DNA of 64,000 nucleotides, from NCBI RefSeq assembly GCF_035920345.1, contig NZ_CP109149.1, positions 7,874,001 to 7,938,000 of the forward strand, in the 5' to 3' direction. A program made the position numbers and the translations under genes. Positions within the stretch are counted from its first letter, which is position 1. Each line of letters opens with the position of its first letter. Source of the stretch: Nocardia vinacea. GTDB lineage: Bacteria > Actinomycetota > Actinomycetes > Mycobacteriales > Mycobacteriaceae. Below are positions 1 to 11,300 of the stretch, in pieces. Under the pieces are notes generated by a model. It had not been told where the DNA came from. It did not search any database and saw only the letters and a program-made list of their open reading frames with translations.

Positions 1-689
1 GCGAGACATTCCGATCGGTGCGCCGCTCACCGCGCTCCAATGGCGCGATCGTGCCGGTTTTCGAACGCCTCGAGATGCTCGCGGATTTCGAGGAGGTCCA
101 GACCTCGGCCCGTAACACGGTCAAGGTGATCGAACGCGGTCCCTATCTCAGCGATCCGGAACGCGAGCGACAGCTGTTCCTGCTCAAGCGCTCTCGGATC
201 GGTGACGGCATTCGCTACCAGACGCTATATCAGGACACTATTTATCAGGATGCGGAAAGGTTGCGGCACGCGCTGTCCACCAATGCCAGTGGGGCCCAGG
301 CGCGCACCCTGCCCGAGCCGCCGTTCAAGCTGATCATCAGTGATGACGAGCGGGCGAGCCTGGTCTTGCACGCGGACGAGCGCCGCCCGGATCCGATGGG
401 TCTGCGCATTTCCGGATCGCCCGGATTGCGGTTGCTGGTGAAGACTTTCGATGTGCTGTGGTCGCTGGCGGCGCCGATTTCGGTGAACCCGACCGCCGAC
501 GAACTCGACGAGCGGGATAAGGCGATTCTCACCCTGATGGGCCTGGGTGCGACCGATGACACCATCGCTCGCCGACTCGGCATGTCCCGTCGAACCGTGG
601 TCCGGCGTACGGCGCGGCTGCTGGAGCGGCTCGGCGCGAGCACCCGGTTTCAGGCGGGCGTACAGGCGACTAGGCGAGGATGGCTGTAG
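1..689 (+). CDS. LuxR-family transcriptional regulator, 5' end outside window
   Basis: The reading frame is open from the first complete codon at position 3, so the gene probably starts upstream of the window; a GTG at 18 would give 223 residues. The C-terminal 60 residues (about 160-215 counted from the GTG) form a GerE/LuxR-type helix-turn-helix: ERDKAILTLMGLGATDDTIA, then RRLGMSRRTVVRR and ARLLERLGA. The N-terminal part resembles actinomycete regulators that couple a TrmB-like N-terminal half to a LuxR DNA-binding domain, and no ATPase or receiver domain is seen. It lies 247 bp upstream of NRPS1 on the same strand, so a role as pathway regulator is plausible but inferred only from position. 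Confidence 0.8.
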   Translation, partial: ETFRSVRRSPRSNGAIVPVFERLEMLADFEEVQTSARNTVKVIERGPYLSDPERERQLFLLKRSRIGDGIRYQTLYQDTIYQDAERLRHALSTNASGAQARTLPEPPFKLIISDDERASLVLHADERRPDPMGLRISGSPGLRLLVKTFDVLWSLAAPISVNPTADELDERDKAILTLMGLGATDDTIARRLGMSRRTVVRRTARLLERLGASTRFQAGVQATRRGWL

Positions 690-936
690 CTCGGGCAAGT
701 GAACGCTCGAGTGGACAACATGGGACGAATGCTGAACGATCAGTGTCCCGGGATGTTTGAGGGCTTGTGTCACAACGGATTCGGAGATAGCACCACGCAC
801 TCTGAATTCGCGGATAGTTAGCTCTCGCCAATACGACAAACCGATTGCGTTGCGCAGGAGCGAATGCGGCGGCGGAATTCCGTGTGCGGTTGTTCGACCC
901 TGCCATATGCCAGATGTGAAAGGCGAATGGTTGGGA

Positions 937-3900
937 ATGGATAGAGCGAGTCGATCTGTTCGGACCAATCGTCGGCGCCGAGCCGGCACCCCACTCTTCG
1001 GTCAACTGCTCACCGCCGCCGTCGAATCCGCCGCCGATGCGGTGGCGGTTCGCTTCAACCCGACCGGTGATCCGGCCGACCAACGCGAGTTGACCTATCG
1101 CGAATTCGACGAGGCGTCCTCGCGGCTGGCCTGGGAACTCATAGCACGCGGCATCGGCCCCGGTGACATTGTCGCTACCGCGCTGGCCCGATCGGTCGAG
1201 TCCGTTCTCACGGTGTGGGCGATCGCGAAGACGGGTGCGGCCTATGTCCCGGTGGATCCGGCCTACCCCGCGGAGCGGATCGCGCATATGGTGTCGGACT
1301 CCGGCGCTGCGCTCGGCGTGACCACTGCGGCGCATCGCGCGGTGCTGGGCTCATCGGTTGATTTGGGCACATCGGTCGATTGGATCGAACTCGATGATCC
1401 AGTGGTGGCCGCGCAGATCGCCGCGCAGCCGGAGCGGCCCGTCTCCTATGCCGATCGGATTCGGCGCCTCGACGAGCGGCATCCGGCCTACGTCATCTAC
1501 ACCTCCGGTTCCACCGGACGGCCGAAGGGCGTCGTGGTCACGCACGCCGGGTTGGCCGGGTTGGCCGCGAACGGTCAGCGGTATGCGCTGACGGGCGATT
1601 CACGGGTGACGCACCTGAGTTCGCCGAGCTTCGACTTCTCGCTGATGGAGATGCTTTTCACGTTCTCGGCGGGGGCGACACTGGTGATCGCGCCGCCGAC
1701 GGTATTCGGTGGTGTCGAGCTCGCGGATCTGCTGCGCCGGGAACGGGTTACCCATCTGCTGATCACCCCGGGTGCGCTGGAATCGGTCGATCCGGCCGGG
1801 TTGGACGAACTGCGGGCCGTGGTGGCCGGTGGCGACAGGCTCGGTGTCGAACTCGTCGAGCGCTGGGCGCGGGACGGGCGGGCCGTCTTCAATGCCTATG
1901 GCCCGACCGAGGTCACGGTCATGGTCACGACCGGGCAGATGGAACCCGGCGCACCGGTCACCCTCGGCGGCACCGTCGCCGGGGTCGGGGCCTTTGTGCT
2001 CGATTCGCGCTTGCGGCCGGTGCCTTCGGGCGTTGTCGGCGAGTTGTATCTGGGCGGACCCGCGCTGGCGCAGGGCTATCTCGGACGGCCCGGACTGACC
2101 GCGGAAAGGTTCGTGGCCAGCCCGTTCGGTGCGGAAGCCGGTGCACCGGGTGCGCGACTGTACCGCACCGGAGATCTGGTGCGGCGCAACGAAACCGGCG
2201 TACTGGAATACCTGGGACGATCCGATTTCCAGGTCAAGATCCGCGGTCTGCGCATCGAACTCGGGGAGATCGACAACGCGCTCACCGCGCATCCGGATGT
2301 GGATTTCGCGGCCACGCTCGGCAAGACACTGCCTTCGGGCACAACCGCGCTCGTCTCGTATGTGCTGCCACGCACCGATGCCGTCGTGGATACCGCCGAA
2401 CTCGTTGCGACACTGGAGCGATCGCTACCCAAGTACATGGTGCCCACGGCCATTGTGGTGCTCGACGAACTGCCGCTTACGCCGGTGGGCAAGCTGGATC
2501 GCGACGCGCTGCCCGATCCGGTTTTCGAGGTGCGGGAGTTCCGTGCGCCGTCCACGCGGGAAGAGCAGGTCGTCGCCGAGGTGTATGCGGCGCTATTGCT
2601 CGCCGACGGTGTGGACGTCGGTGTCGATGACGACTTCTTCGAACTCGGCGGTAACTCGCTGCTGGCCGCGCAGGCCGCCGCGCGCATCGGCACCGCGCTG
2701 GGCACACGGGTGCCGGTGCAGTTGGTATTCGAGGCCCCCGGAGTCGCCGAACTCGCTCAACGGGTGACAGTACTCGCGGCGGCCGGACATGCTTTGAGCG
2801 CGCAGCCGCGTCCGGATCGGATTCCGCTTTCGTACGCACAGCAGCGCATGTGGTTCCTGAACCGCTTCGATCCGACCAGCGGCGTCAACAACATTCCGCT
2901 GGCGGTGCGGTTGTCCGGGGTGCTCGACGTCGAGGCGCTGCGTTCGGCGGCGCGCGATCTGGTGGGGCGGCACGAGGTGCTGCGGACGGTGTATCCCGAG
3001 ATCGACGGCGAAGGTATCCAGGTCGTATTGCCGATCGATGATGCCCGTGCGGTGCCGGAGCTCGAGATCGTGTCCGCGAGTGCGGACGAGTTGCCCGAGT
3101 TGGTCATCGCGGCGGCCGTCGCCGGTTTCGATGTCGCCGTCGCGCCGCCGATTCGACTACGTCTGGTGCGGCTCGGCGAATCAGAGCAGGTACTGGTGTG
3201 CGTGGTGCACCACATCGCGGCCGACGGTTTCTCCATGGGGCCGCTGGCGCGGGATCTGATGTCCGCCTATTCGATTCGGTCGGGTGGTGCGCGCCCGCAG
3301 TGGCAGCCGCTCGACGTGCAGTACGCCGATTACGCGATTTGGCAGCGGGCGGTGCTCGGCGCGGAAGACGACGCGGAATCGCTGCTGGCTCAGCAGATCG
3401 CTTTCTGGCGCACCGAATTGGCCGGACTGCCCGAGCAAATGGCGCTGCCCACCGATCGGCCGCGTCCGACGGTGCTGTCCAGCCGCGGCGCCGTCTTCGC
3501 CTTCGAGATCGATGCCGAGGTGCATACAGCGCTCGAACGGATTGCCCGCGAACATCATTCGACGCTGTTCATGGTGGTGCACGCGGCGCTCGCGGTGCTG
3601 CTGTCCCGACTGGCCGGGACCACCGATATCGCCGTCGGAACCCCTGTTGCCGGTCGTGGGGATGCCGCACTCGACAATGTGATCGGAATGTTCGTCAATA
3701 CGCTGGTGCTGCGTGGCGAGGTCGACCCCGAACTATCGTTCGACGATTTGCTGCGTAACTTCCGGCGGGCCGATGTGGCGGCCTTCGGACATGCGGATGT
3801 GCCGTTCGAGCGACTGGTCGAGCTGCTCGATCCGGTGCGTTCGATGGCCCGGCATCCGCTGTTCCAGGTGATGCTGACCTTCCAGAACATGGACCGGCCT

Positions 3901-6900
3901 GAACTGGAGCTGCCCGGCCTCACCATTTCCGGCATCGATCTGGGCGTCGTGCAGGCGAAGTTCGATCTCGAGCTGACCGTCGTACCGCGCGAGGACCATG
4001 GTGCGGCGAACGGTCTCGCGGCGTCGTTCACCTATGCCACCGACCTTTTCGACGAGCCGACGGTGGTCGGTTTCGCGCAGCGCCTGAATCGGGTGCTGGG
4101 CGCGGTGGCCGCGGATCCACACCGCGTGGTCGGGGAGCTCGAGCTGCTCGCGCCCGCTGAACGGCAGCGGATGCTGTGGGAGTGGAACGACACCGCGCAC
4201 CCGGTCGTGCCGGAACTACTGCTCGACGGATATCGCCGTGCCGTGGCGGCGAATCCGGATGCGGTCGCGGTGGCCTACGAGGGGACCGCACTTGCCCACC
4301 CGTCGCCCGACCACCACCCCTCAATGAGTCGCTCCGCGACGCTGACATATCGCGAATTCGATGAGCGGGTCAATCGGCTCGCGCGGCTGTTGATCCAGCG
4401 GGGCGTGGGTGCGGAAGCGCTGGTGGGACTGGCGGTTCGGCGTTCGCTCGACCTGGTCGTCGGCATGTATGCGATTGTGACGGCCGGTGGTGCGTATGTG
4501 CCGTTGGATCCGGATCATCCGGGGGAGCGGATCGCGCATATCCTCGATACCGCCGCACCCGTCTGTGTGCTGACCACGACGGCTGATGCTGGTTTATTGG
4601 GCGATACGCCGGCTGTGTACCTGGATACCGTTGAGCTGTCGGCATTCTCAGGGGATCCGGTGCTGCCGACGGAACTGTTGCGGCCGGTTTCGTCGGACAA
4701 TCCCGCCTACGTCATCTTCACCTCGGGTTCCACCGGTCGCCCGAAAGGTGTTGCGGTCACCCACGCGGCCATCAACAACCAGATCGAGTGGATGCTCGCG
4801 CACTACCCGCTCGGTCCCGATGATGTGTATTTGCAGAAGACGGCCACCACATTCGACGTATCCCTGTGGGGGTACTTCATGCCGTTGCGTGCGGGTGCGA
4901 AGCTGCTGATCGCCACGCCCGATGGTCATCGCGATCCGGCGTATCTCGCGGAAACGATTGCCGCGCAACGGGTCACCGTCACCGACTTCGTGCCGTCGAT
5001 GTTGACGGTATTCGCTGCACATCTGACGCCCGGGTCCTGCCCGACACTGCGCGATATCTTCGTGATCGGCGAGGCATTGCCGCCGGAGACGGTGACCGCG
5101 ATGCGTGCGGTATCGGATGCTGCGGTGCACAACCTGTACGGGCCGACCGAGGCGGCGGTGTCGATTACCGCATGGCGTGCGGACGCCATCGAGCAGACCA
5201 CCGTGCCGATTGGCCTGCCGCAGTGGAATTCGCAGGTATACGTGCTGGATTCGCGATTGCGGCCGGTGCCCGCGGGGGTGGTCGGCGAGCTGTATTTGGC
5301 TGGGACGCAGCTGGCGCGCGGGTACGTCACGCGACCGGATCTCACGGCGGATCGCTTCGTCGCCGACCCGTTCACCGCCGGGGCCCGGATGTACCGCACC
5401 GGTGATCTCGTCGTGTGGCGTGCAGAACCGCGCCGCCTGGAGTACTTGGGACGCAGCGACTTCCAGGTGAAATTCCGTGGTCAGCGCATCGAACTCGGCG
5501 AGATCGAGACCGCGCTACTCGCCCAGCCTTCGGTCAGCCAAGCCGCGGCATTGGTTGCGCAGTCGGGTGATCAGCTGGTCGGATATGTGGTGCCACAGCC
5601 GGGGCAGCAGGCCGAGCCGCAGGAATTGCGGACCGCGGTGGCCGAAGTGCTTCCGGCATATATGATTCCGGCCGCCATTGTGGTGCTGGCTGCCTTCCCG
5701 CTGAATACCAGCGGCAAGCTGGATCGCAAGGCACTGCCCGCGCCGACCTTCACCGCACGCGAATTCCGCGCTCCGATCACCCCGACGCAGGAGATGGTCG
5801 CCGCCGTCTTCGCCGAGGTGCTGGGCGTCGAGCGGGTCGGCCTCGATGACGACTACTTCGCACTTGGTGGTAATTCGTTGCTGGCTACCAGGGTCGTCGC
5901 GCGAATCAACGATGCGCTTGATACGAATGTCGCCGTGCGCGATTTGTTCGAGACTTCGGCCGTCGCCGCGCTTGCCGCCGGAATCATCCCCGGTGCGGGC
6001 CGGGCGGCCGCCGCACGCGTACCGCTGACACGGACCGAGCGCCCGGAACGGGTGCCGCTTTCACTTGCCCAGCAACGGATGTGGGTGCTCAATCGGATCG
6101 ATCCGCAATCTCCGGCATACAACCTGCCGTTTGCGATCCGGCTGACCGGTGAGCTCGATGTCGCGGCGTTGCGCCTGGCCGTCGAGGACGTGTTGGGGCG
6201 GCACGAGGCGCTGCGCACGCGGTTCCCCACGGCAGATACCGGTGGGCAGGCGTATCAGGAGATTCTGCCTGCCGCCGTGGTGCTGCCCGACGGACTAGAG
6301 GTCGAGACCACCACCGATGTGCTCGGTCGGGTCGTCGAGCTGGTGTCGGCCGGATTCGATGTGACCGAAGCGGTTCCGGTGCGGGCTCGACTATTGGCAG
6401 ACGGGGACGAGCATGTGCTCGTTGTCGTGGTGCACCACATTTCGGCCGACGGTGCTTCGCTCGCCCCATTGGCTCGGGATCTGGTGACCGCGTATCTCGC
6501 CCGCGCGGCCGGTGCGACCCCCGGCTGGTCGCCGCTTCCGGTTCAATACGCGGATTTTGCACTATGGCAGCGCAAGATCATCGGCACCGATGACGACGAG
6601 AACTCGGTGGCCGCAGGACAATTGGCGTTCTGGCGTGAGCAGCTCGCCGGTCTGTCGAGCGCACCGGTGCTGCCGCTGGATCGTCAACGTCCGGTGGCGG
6701 CGTCGGGGCGTGGCGCATCGGTCGGGTGGACCATGCCCGCCGAGGTGCACGAGGGTCTCGTCCGGATCGCGCGTGAGCATCGATCCTCAGTGTTCATGGT
6801 GGTGCACGCGGCGCTGGCCGTCCTGCTCGCCCGGCTGTCCGGTGGTTCGGATATCGCCATCGGCACGCCGATTGCCGGGCGCGGTCAGCGCGCGTTGGAC

Positions 6901-8250
6901 GAGCTGGTCGGCATGTTCGTCAATACGCTGACGCTGCGCACATCGGTCGAGCGCGGCATGGCATTCGATGAACTGGTCGAGCAGACGCGTGCGACGGATC
7001 TGGCGGCATTCGCGCATGCGGATCTGCCGTTCGAGCGGGTGGTCGAGGTGATCGCGCCCGGACGCCCGTTGTTCCAGGTGATGCTCGTCTTCCAGAATCT
7101 CGAGCAGCCGAGTCTGGTGCTGCCGGGACTCACCGTCGCGGCGTTGGATGCGGGCGATGTCGTCGCGAAGTTCGATCTGCAGGTGGTCGTCGAACCGCGC
7201 CTGCAGGCGGATGGGACGCCGGATGAGCTGGTCTCGGTATTCACCTACGCCACAGACCTTTTCGAGGAATCGACAGTGCGTGGGCTCGGGCGCATGCTGG
7301 AGCGCATTCTGACCGCGGTGGTCGCCGATCCGGGCGTGCGCATCGGCGGCATCGATATTGTCGACGAGCAGGATCCGGTTCGCACCGCGACCGATGCCAC
7401 GACCGCCACCGACGGCACCGAGCTGACCCATCTGCTGACTGCCGCGGTGGAGGATGATCCGGACGCGCCCGCACTGGTGTGGGGCGAGGAGGAAATGCCC
7501 TACCGGAAACTCGATGCCAAGTCGTCTCAGCTGGCCAGGGTGTTGATCGGGCGCGGTTGCGGTCCGGGGACTGGGGTGGCGATCCGGCTGGAGCGCGGTC
7601 CCGACTGGGCGGTGGCCGCGTGGGCGGTGCTCAAGACGGGTGCGGCGCTGGTACTGCTGCCTGTGGACGGGGCTCCGATACCGGATGAGCCCTCCGTGCG
7701 GATCGGGTTGACCACCGATACAAGTCCGATCGGTGACGGCATCGAATGGCTGCGCCTCGACGATGCGGCGACCAGTGCCGAAATCTCGGCGGAATCACTG
7801 CGACCGGTGAACCACGCGAATCGGACCGCGGTGCTCAGCGGGTCCGATCCGGCCCTCGTCATTGCCGCGACCGGGGTGCGGATGAGCTACGACGAGCTGG
7901 CCACCGCGGCCGATCGACTGCGTGTCCGCACCGACCTGACCTTCGAATCGCGCACCTTCCAGCACGGCCGGTTCGATTCCGCCGCAACGCTGCTGGAGGT
8001 GGTGAGTGCCGGTGCGACCGGGGCCGGTCTGATCGTGGTGCCGGGTGCTGAAGACCTGGGTGCCTCGCTCGCCGAGGAGTGGGTGACGCATCTGATCGCC
8101 GATCGGGCCGCGCTGGCCGCCATCGATACGGCCCAGCTGGCGGATCTGCGGGCGGTGGTGCTCGAGCAGGGCACATCCGCCGAGGTCGTGGTGCCCGAAT
8201 CGGCCGAGATCGTGCCGTTGGATGAGCTGCTGCCGGTGGTGTCGAGCTGA
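937..8250 (+). CDS. NRPS1: dimodular starter NRPS, A-T-C-A-T-C-A*
   Basis: Nonribosomal peptide synthetase of 2437 residues. Domains by approximate residue: A1 25-540 ([10 protein letters not shown] near 186, GKLDR near 518), carrier T1 (LGGNSL near 570), C1 626-1080 (HHIAADG near 758), A2 1090-1610 ([10 protein letters not shown] near 1258), T2 near 1643, C2 1702-2150 (HHISADG near 1833), and a broken A domain (A*) from 2163 to the end. Pocket residues read as D-F-M-L-V-G-A-V-M for A1 (unassigned, hydrophobic) and D-V-W-D-F-I-L-V-S for A2 (unassigned). I chose ATG 937 because [17 protein letters not shown] aligns residue for residue with the start of NRPS3; the frame stays open to TTG 757, and ATG 907 and GTG 916 are alternatives. 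The first module has no C domain, so this protein should start the chain. C2 has no working A-T behind it and must pass the chain to an A-T on another protein, most simply NRPS2, which begins 124 bp downstream. A2 carries a 51-bp repeat insertion. Confidence 0.93.
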   Translation: MDRASRSVRTNRRRRAGTPLFGQLLTAAVESAADAVAVRFNPTGDPADQRELTYREFDEASSRLAWELIARGIGPGDIVATALARSVESVLTVWAIAKTGAAYVPVDPAYPAERIAHMVSDSGAALGVTTAAHRAVLGSSVDLGTSVDWIELDDPVVAAQIAAQPERPVSYADRIRRLDERHPAYVIYTSGSTGRPKGVVVTHAGLAGLAANGQRYALTGDSRVTHLSSPSFDFSLMEMLFTFSAGATLVIAPPTVFGGVELADLLRRERVTHLLITPGALESVDPAGLDELRAVVAGGDRLGVELVERWARDGRAVFNAYGPTEVTVMVTTGQMEPGAPVTLGGTVAGVGAFVLDSRLRPVPSGVVGELYLGGPALAQGYLGRPGLTAERFVASPFGAEAGAPGARLYRTGDLVRRNETGVLEYLGRSDFQVKIRGLRIELGEIDNALTAHPDVDFAATLGKTLPSGTTALVSYVLPRTDAVVDTAELVATLERSLPKYMVPTAIVVLDELPLTPVGKLDRDALPDPVFEVREFRAPSTREEQVVAEVYAALLLADGVDVGVDDDFFELGGNSLLAAQAAARIGTALGTRVPVQLVFEAPGVAELAQRVTVLAAAGHALSAQPRPDRIPLSYAQQRMWFLNRFDPTSGVNNIPLAVRLSGVLDVEALRSAARDLVGRHEVLRTVYPEIDGEGIQVVLPIDDARAVPELEIVSASADELPELVIAAAVAGFDVAVAPPIRLRLVRLGESEQVLVCVVHHIAADGFSMGPLARDLMSAYSIRSGGARPQWQPLDVQYADYAIWQRAVLGAEDDAESLLAQQIAFWRTELAGLPEQMALPTDRPRPTVLSSRGAVFAFEIDAEVHTALERIAREHHSTLFMVVHAALAVLLSRLAGTTDIAVGTPVAGRGDAALDNVIGMFVNTLVLRGEVDPELSFDDLLRNFRRADVAAFGHADVPFERLVELLDPVRSMARHPLFQVMLTFQNMDRPELELPGLTISGIDLGVVQAKFDLELTVVPREDHGAANGLAASFTYATDLFDEPTVVGFAQRLNRVLGAVAADPHRVVGELELLAPAERQRMLWEWNDTAHPVVPELLLDGYRRAVAANPDAVAVAYEGTALAHPSPDHHPSMSRSATLTYREFDERVNRLARLLIQRGVGAEALVGLAVRRSLDLVVGMYAIVTAGGAYVPLDPDHPGERIAHILDTAAPVCVLTTTADAGLLGDTPAVYLDTVELSAFSGDPVLPTELLRPVSSDNPAYVIFTSGSTGRPKGVAVTHAAINNQIEWMLAHYPLGPDDVYLQKTATTFDVSLWGYFMPLRAGAKLLIATPDGHRDPAYLAETIAAQRVTVTDFVPSMLTVFAAHLTPGSCPTLRDIFVIGEALPPETVTAMRAVSDAAVHNLYGPTEAAVSITAWRADAIEQTTVPIGLPQWNSQVYVLDSRLRPVPAGVVGELYLAGTQLARGYVTRPDLTADRFVADPFTAGARMYRTGDLVVWRAEPRRLEYLGRSDFQVKFRGQRIELGEIETALLAQPSVSQAAALVAQSGDQLVGYVVPQPGQQAEPQELRTAVAEVLPAYMIPAAIVVLAAFPLNTSGKLDRKALPAPTFTAREFRAPITPTQEMVAAVFAEVLGVERVGLDDDYFALGGNSLLATRVVARINDALDTNVAVRDLFETSAVAALAAGIIPGAGRAAAARVPLTRTERPERVPLSLAQQRMWVLNRIDPQSPAYNLPFAIRLTGELDVAALRLAVEDVLGRHEALRTRFPTADTGGQAYQEILPAAVVLPDGLEVETTTDVLGRVVELVSAGFDVTEAVPVRARLLADGDEHVLVVVVHHISADGASLAPLARDLVTAYLARAAGATPGWSPLPVQYADFALWQRKIIGTDDDENSVAAGQLAFWREQLAGLSSAPVLPLDRQRPVAASGRGASVGWTMPAEVHEGLVRIAREHRSSVFMVVHAALAVLLARLSGGSDIAIGTPIAGRGQRALDELVGMFVNTLTLRTSVERGMAFDELVEQTRATDLAAFAHADLPFERVVEVIAPGRPLFQVMLVFQNLEQPSLVLPGLTVAALDAGDVVAKFDLQVVVEPRLQADGTPDELVSVFTYATDLFEESTVRGLGRMLERILTAVVADPGVRIGGIDIVDEQDPVRTATDATTATDGTELTHLLTAAVEDDPDAPALVWGEEEMPYRKLDAKSSQLARVLIGRGCGPGTGVAIRLERGPDWAVAAWAVLKTGAALVLLPVDGAPIPDEPSVRIGLTTDTSPIGDGIEWLRLDDAATSAEISAESLRPVNHANRTAVLSGSDPALVIAATGVRMSYDELATAADRLRVRTDLTFESRTFQHGRFDSAATLLEVVSAGATGAGLIVVPGAEDLGASLAEEWVTHLIADRAALAAIDTAQLADLRAVVLEQGTSAEVVVPESAEIVPLDELLPVVSS
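4294..4344 (+). repeat. 51-bp in-frame repeat in NRPS1 A2, single copy
   Basis: Encodes [17 protein letters not shown] between [10 protein letters not shown] and TYREFDE, in the loop before the first core strand of the second A domain. The same 17-codon unit occurs as tandem pairs in two A domains of NRPS4. The 3' part holds a small hairpin core, GTCGC-TCC-GCGAC. Confidence 0.85.
7423..8250 (+). other. Degenerate adenylation domain (A*) at the C-terminus of NRPS1
   Basis: About 275 residues align to the N-terminal subdomain of an A domain. The early cores are recognisable ([40 protein letters not shown]), and so is a segment like the usual [12 protein letters not shown] region ([18 protein letters not shown]). 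The phosphate-binding loop TSGSTGxPKG, the YGPTE core and everything after it, including the GKLDR lysine region, are missing, and no carrier domain follows. It cannot activate an amino acid. NRPS3 ends in the same way. The last residues contain VPLDELL, compared with VDLGALL in NRPS3. Confidence 0.85.
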
Positions 8251-8343
8251 GTAGATGACGGTGCATGGGGGGATCGAGATGTAACGACAAACGCTAGGAA
8301 GTAGTCCCGGAAATGCTCGGCTTGTTCGAAGGTGTGTTGGCAT

Positions 8344-8360
8344 TCGCGCACGGTGCGCGA
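8344..8360. other. Hairpin just upstream of NRPS2 start
   Basis: Perfect 7-bp inverted repeat TCGCGCA-CGG-TGCGCGA in the 124-bp gap between NRPS1 and NRPS2, ending 14 nt before the start ATG and overlapping the approach to the probable ribosome binding site AGGGG. It could be an operator, an mRNA structure affecting translation, or chance in GC-rich DNA. Confidence 0.35.
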
Positions 8361-8374
8361 CAGGGGTTCGGCGC

Positions 8375-11300
8375 ATGACGCGGCCGAATCGCGAGCGGCC
8401 CAACCGGACTCGACGCCCGCGGATCAAGACCCTGCCGCAATTGCTCACCACCGCCGTCGAGGCCAATCCGGCCGGACCCGCGGTCGTCTTCGCGGATGCC
8501 ACAGCGACATTGGCGCAGTCGAGTTATGCCGAACTCGATGATCGCTCGAACCGCTTGGCGCGCTTGCTGATCGAGCGTGGTATCGGGCCGGAGGATTTGG
8601 TCGCGGTCGGTATTCCGCGGTCGGTGGAATCGATTGTCGCGGTGTGGGCGATCGCCAAGGCCGGTGCCGGATTCGTGCCCGTCGACCCGAACTATCCCGC
8701 CGATCGCATCGCGCACATGCTGTCGGATTCCGGTGCGGCACTCGGCCTCACCGTCGCGGCGGTGGACCTGCCCGACGGCCCGGAATGGCTCGCCATCGAT
8801 ACCTCGGACATCGCGGCATATTCGGCGGAACCGATCACCTACACGGATCGAATCCGGCAATTGCGCGCCGAGCATCCGGCCTATGTCATCTACACCTCCG
8901 GATCGACCGGAACACCGAAAGGTGTGGTCGTCACCCAGGCCGGGTTGTCGAATTTCTGTGATGAGCAGCGCGAACGCTATGCGCTGACCGCCGATTCGCG
9001 CACACTGCATTTCGCTTCGCCCTCTTTCGACGCGTCGGTATTGGAATTGCTGCTTGCGCTGAGCCGGGGCGCGACCATGGTGGTCGCCGCACCGACGGTG
9101 TACGGCGGCGCGGAGCTGGCCGCGCTGCTGCGCCGGGAGCGGGTGACCCACGCCTTCATCACCCCGGCCGCGCTCGCCTCGCTGCCCGCCGACGGGCTGG
9201 ACGAATTGCGCGTCGTGGTCGCGGGCGGTGAGGCCTGCCCGCCGGAGTTGGTGCAGCGCTGGGCAGTACCGATCGCGGATGGCCGCACCCGGGAATTCTT
9301 CAATGGATACGGTCCGACCGAGACCACGATCATGACGAATATCAGCGCACCGCTGGCGCCGGGCGAACCGGTGACCATTGGTGGGCCGATCCGCGGGATC
9401 ACCGAATATGTGCTGGATGAGGAGCTCGCGCCGGTGCCGGGCCGGGTCGTCGGCGAACTCTATATTTCCGGTGCGCAGGTGGCTCGCGGCTATCACGAAC
9501 GACCGGGACTGACCGCCGCTCGGTTCGTGGCCGATCCGTTCGGTGAGCCGGGTTCGCGGCTCTATCGCACCGGCGATCTGGTGCGCTGGACCGCGGAGCG
9601 GGAGCTGGAATACCTGGGCCGCAACGATTTCCAGGTGAAGATTCGTGGCTTCCGGATCGAACTCGGTGAGATCGATGCGGTGCTCGCCGCGCACGACGGC
9701 GTCGATTTCGTGGTCACCATCGGTCATGAACAGGACAGCGGTGCGACGATTCTGGTGTCGTATGTGCGTGCTGTCGATGGGGTCGGCATCGATACCGCGG
9801 AATTGACCGAGTTGGCCGCGCGCAAACTGCCCGCCCATATGGTGCCGAGCGCCGTTATGGTGCTCGATGAGATCCCGCTGACCCCGGTCGGCAAGTTGGA
9901 TCGGCGGGCGCTGCCCGCACCGCAGTTGCGTACCAAGACTTTCCGCGCGCCGTCGGGTGCGACCGAGCCGGTAGTCGCCGAACTCTTCGCCGACGTTCTC
10001 GCGCTCGATATGCCGGTCGGTGCCGATGACGACTTCTTCGAGCTCGGCGGCAACTCGCTGATCGGCACCCAGTTGATGGCGCGCCTCGGTGCGGCGCTGG
10101 ATGCCAGAATTCCGGTGCGTCTGCTTTTCGAGACGCCTACCGTGACTGGACTGGCCGCCGCGGTGGCGCACCACGCGGGTGCGGGTGACCGCAAGGCATT
10201 GGTCGCCGGTCCGCGTCCGGAGGCGATTCCGCTGTCGCTGGCGCAGCAGCGGATGTGGTTCCTGAACCGGTTCGATACCGGATCGGCGGCCTACAACATT
10301 CCGATCGCGGTGCGTTTGAGCGGTGCGTTGGATGTGGCCGCGCTGCAGGCCGCGGTCGCGGATCTGGTTGCGCGACACGAGGTCCTGCGGACGGTATATC
10401 CCGACACCGATGCCGGTCCGGTGCAGCTCATCCTGCCCGCTGACCAATCGGTGCCCGAGTTGACGGTCCGGACGGTTGCGGCCGAGCAGCTCGAATCCGC
10501 TGTGCGCGAACTACTTTCGACCACATTCGATGTGACCGCCGAGGTGCCGCTGCGGGTCGGCTTGTTCGAGGTCGATAACGCGCCTACCGAATTCGTATTG
10601 GCGCTGGTGGTGCACCATATCGCCGGTGACGGCACCTCGATGGGGCCGTTGACGCGAGATCTGATGACCGCCTATGCCGCACGGTCGGCCGGTTCCGTGC
10701 CCGGCTGGACACCGCTGCCGGTGCAATACGCGGATTACAGCATCTGGCAGCGCGAGCTGCTGGGTAGTGAGGACGATCCGGAGTCTTTGGCGGCCGGACA
10801 GATTGCCTACTGGCGGGACGCACTCGCGGAGCTGCCCGATCAGCTGAATCTGCCGACGGATCGGCCACGGCCCCCGGTGCAGTCCTTCGCGGGTGGCAAG
10901 GTTCCGGTGCACATCGATGCCGAAACCCACCGTGCGCTGGTCGAATTGGCGCGCGCCGAAGGCGCGACGCTGTTCATGGTCGTGCACGCGGCATTGGCGG
11001 TACTGCTGGCCAGGTTGTCGGGCACCGATGACATTGCCGTCGGTACACCCATGGCCGGTCGCGGTGAGGCGGCGCTGGACGAGCTGATCGGCATGTTCGT
11101 CAATACCCTGGTGTTCCGGACCCGGGTCGATGAATCCGCACCGTTCACCGAACTGCTCGCCCAGCAGCGTGAGACCGATCTCGGGGCCTTCGCCAATGCC
11201 GATATGCCGTTCGAACGACTCGTCGAGGTGTTGAATCCGGTTCGCTCGACCGCGCGGCATCCGCTGTTCCAGGTGGGATTGTCGTTCCAGAATCTGGCCG

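Noticed and set aside
757..936. N-terminal extension of NRPS1 to a TTG at 757.
   Set aside because: The extra 60 residues are not domain-like. The paralog NRPS3 begins at the position equal to ATG 937, and the alignment is excellent from there.
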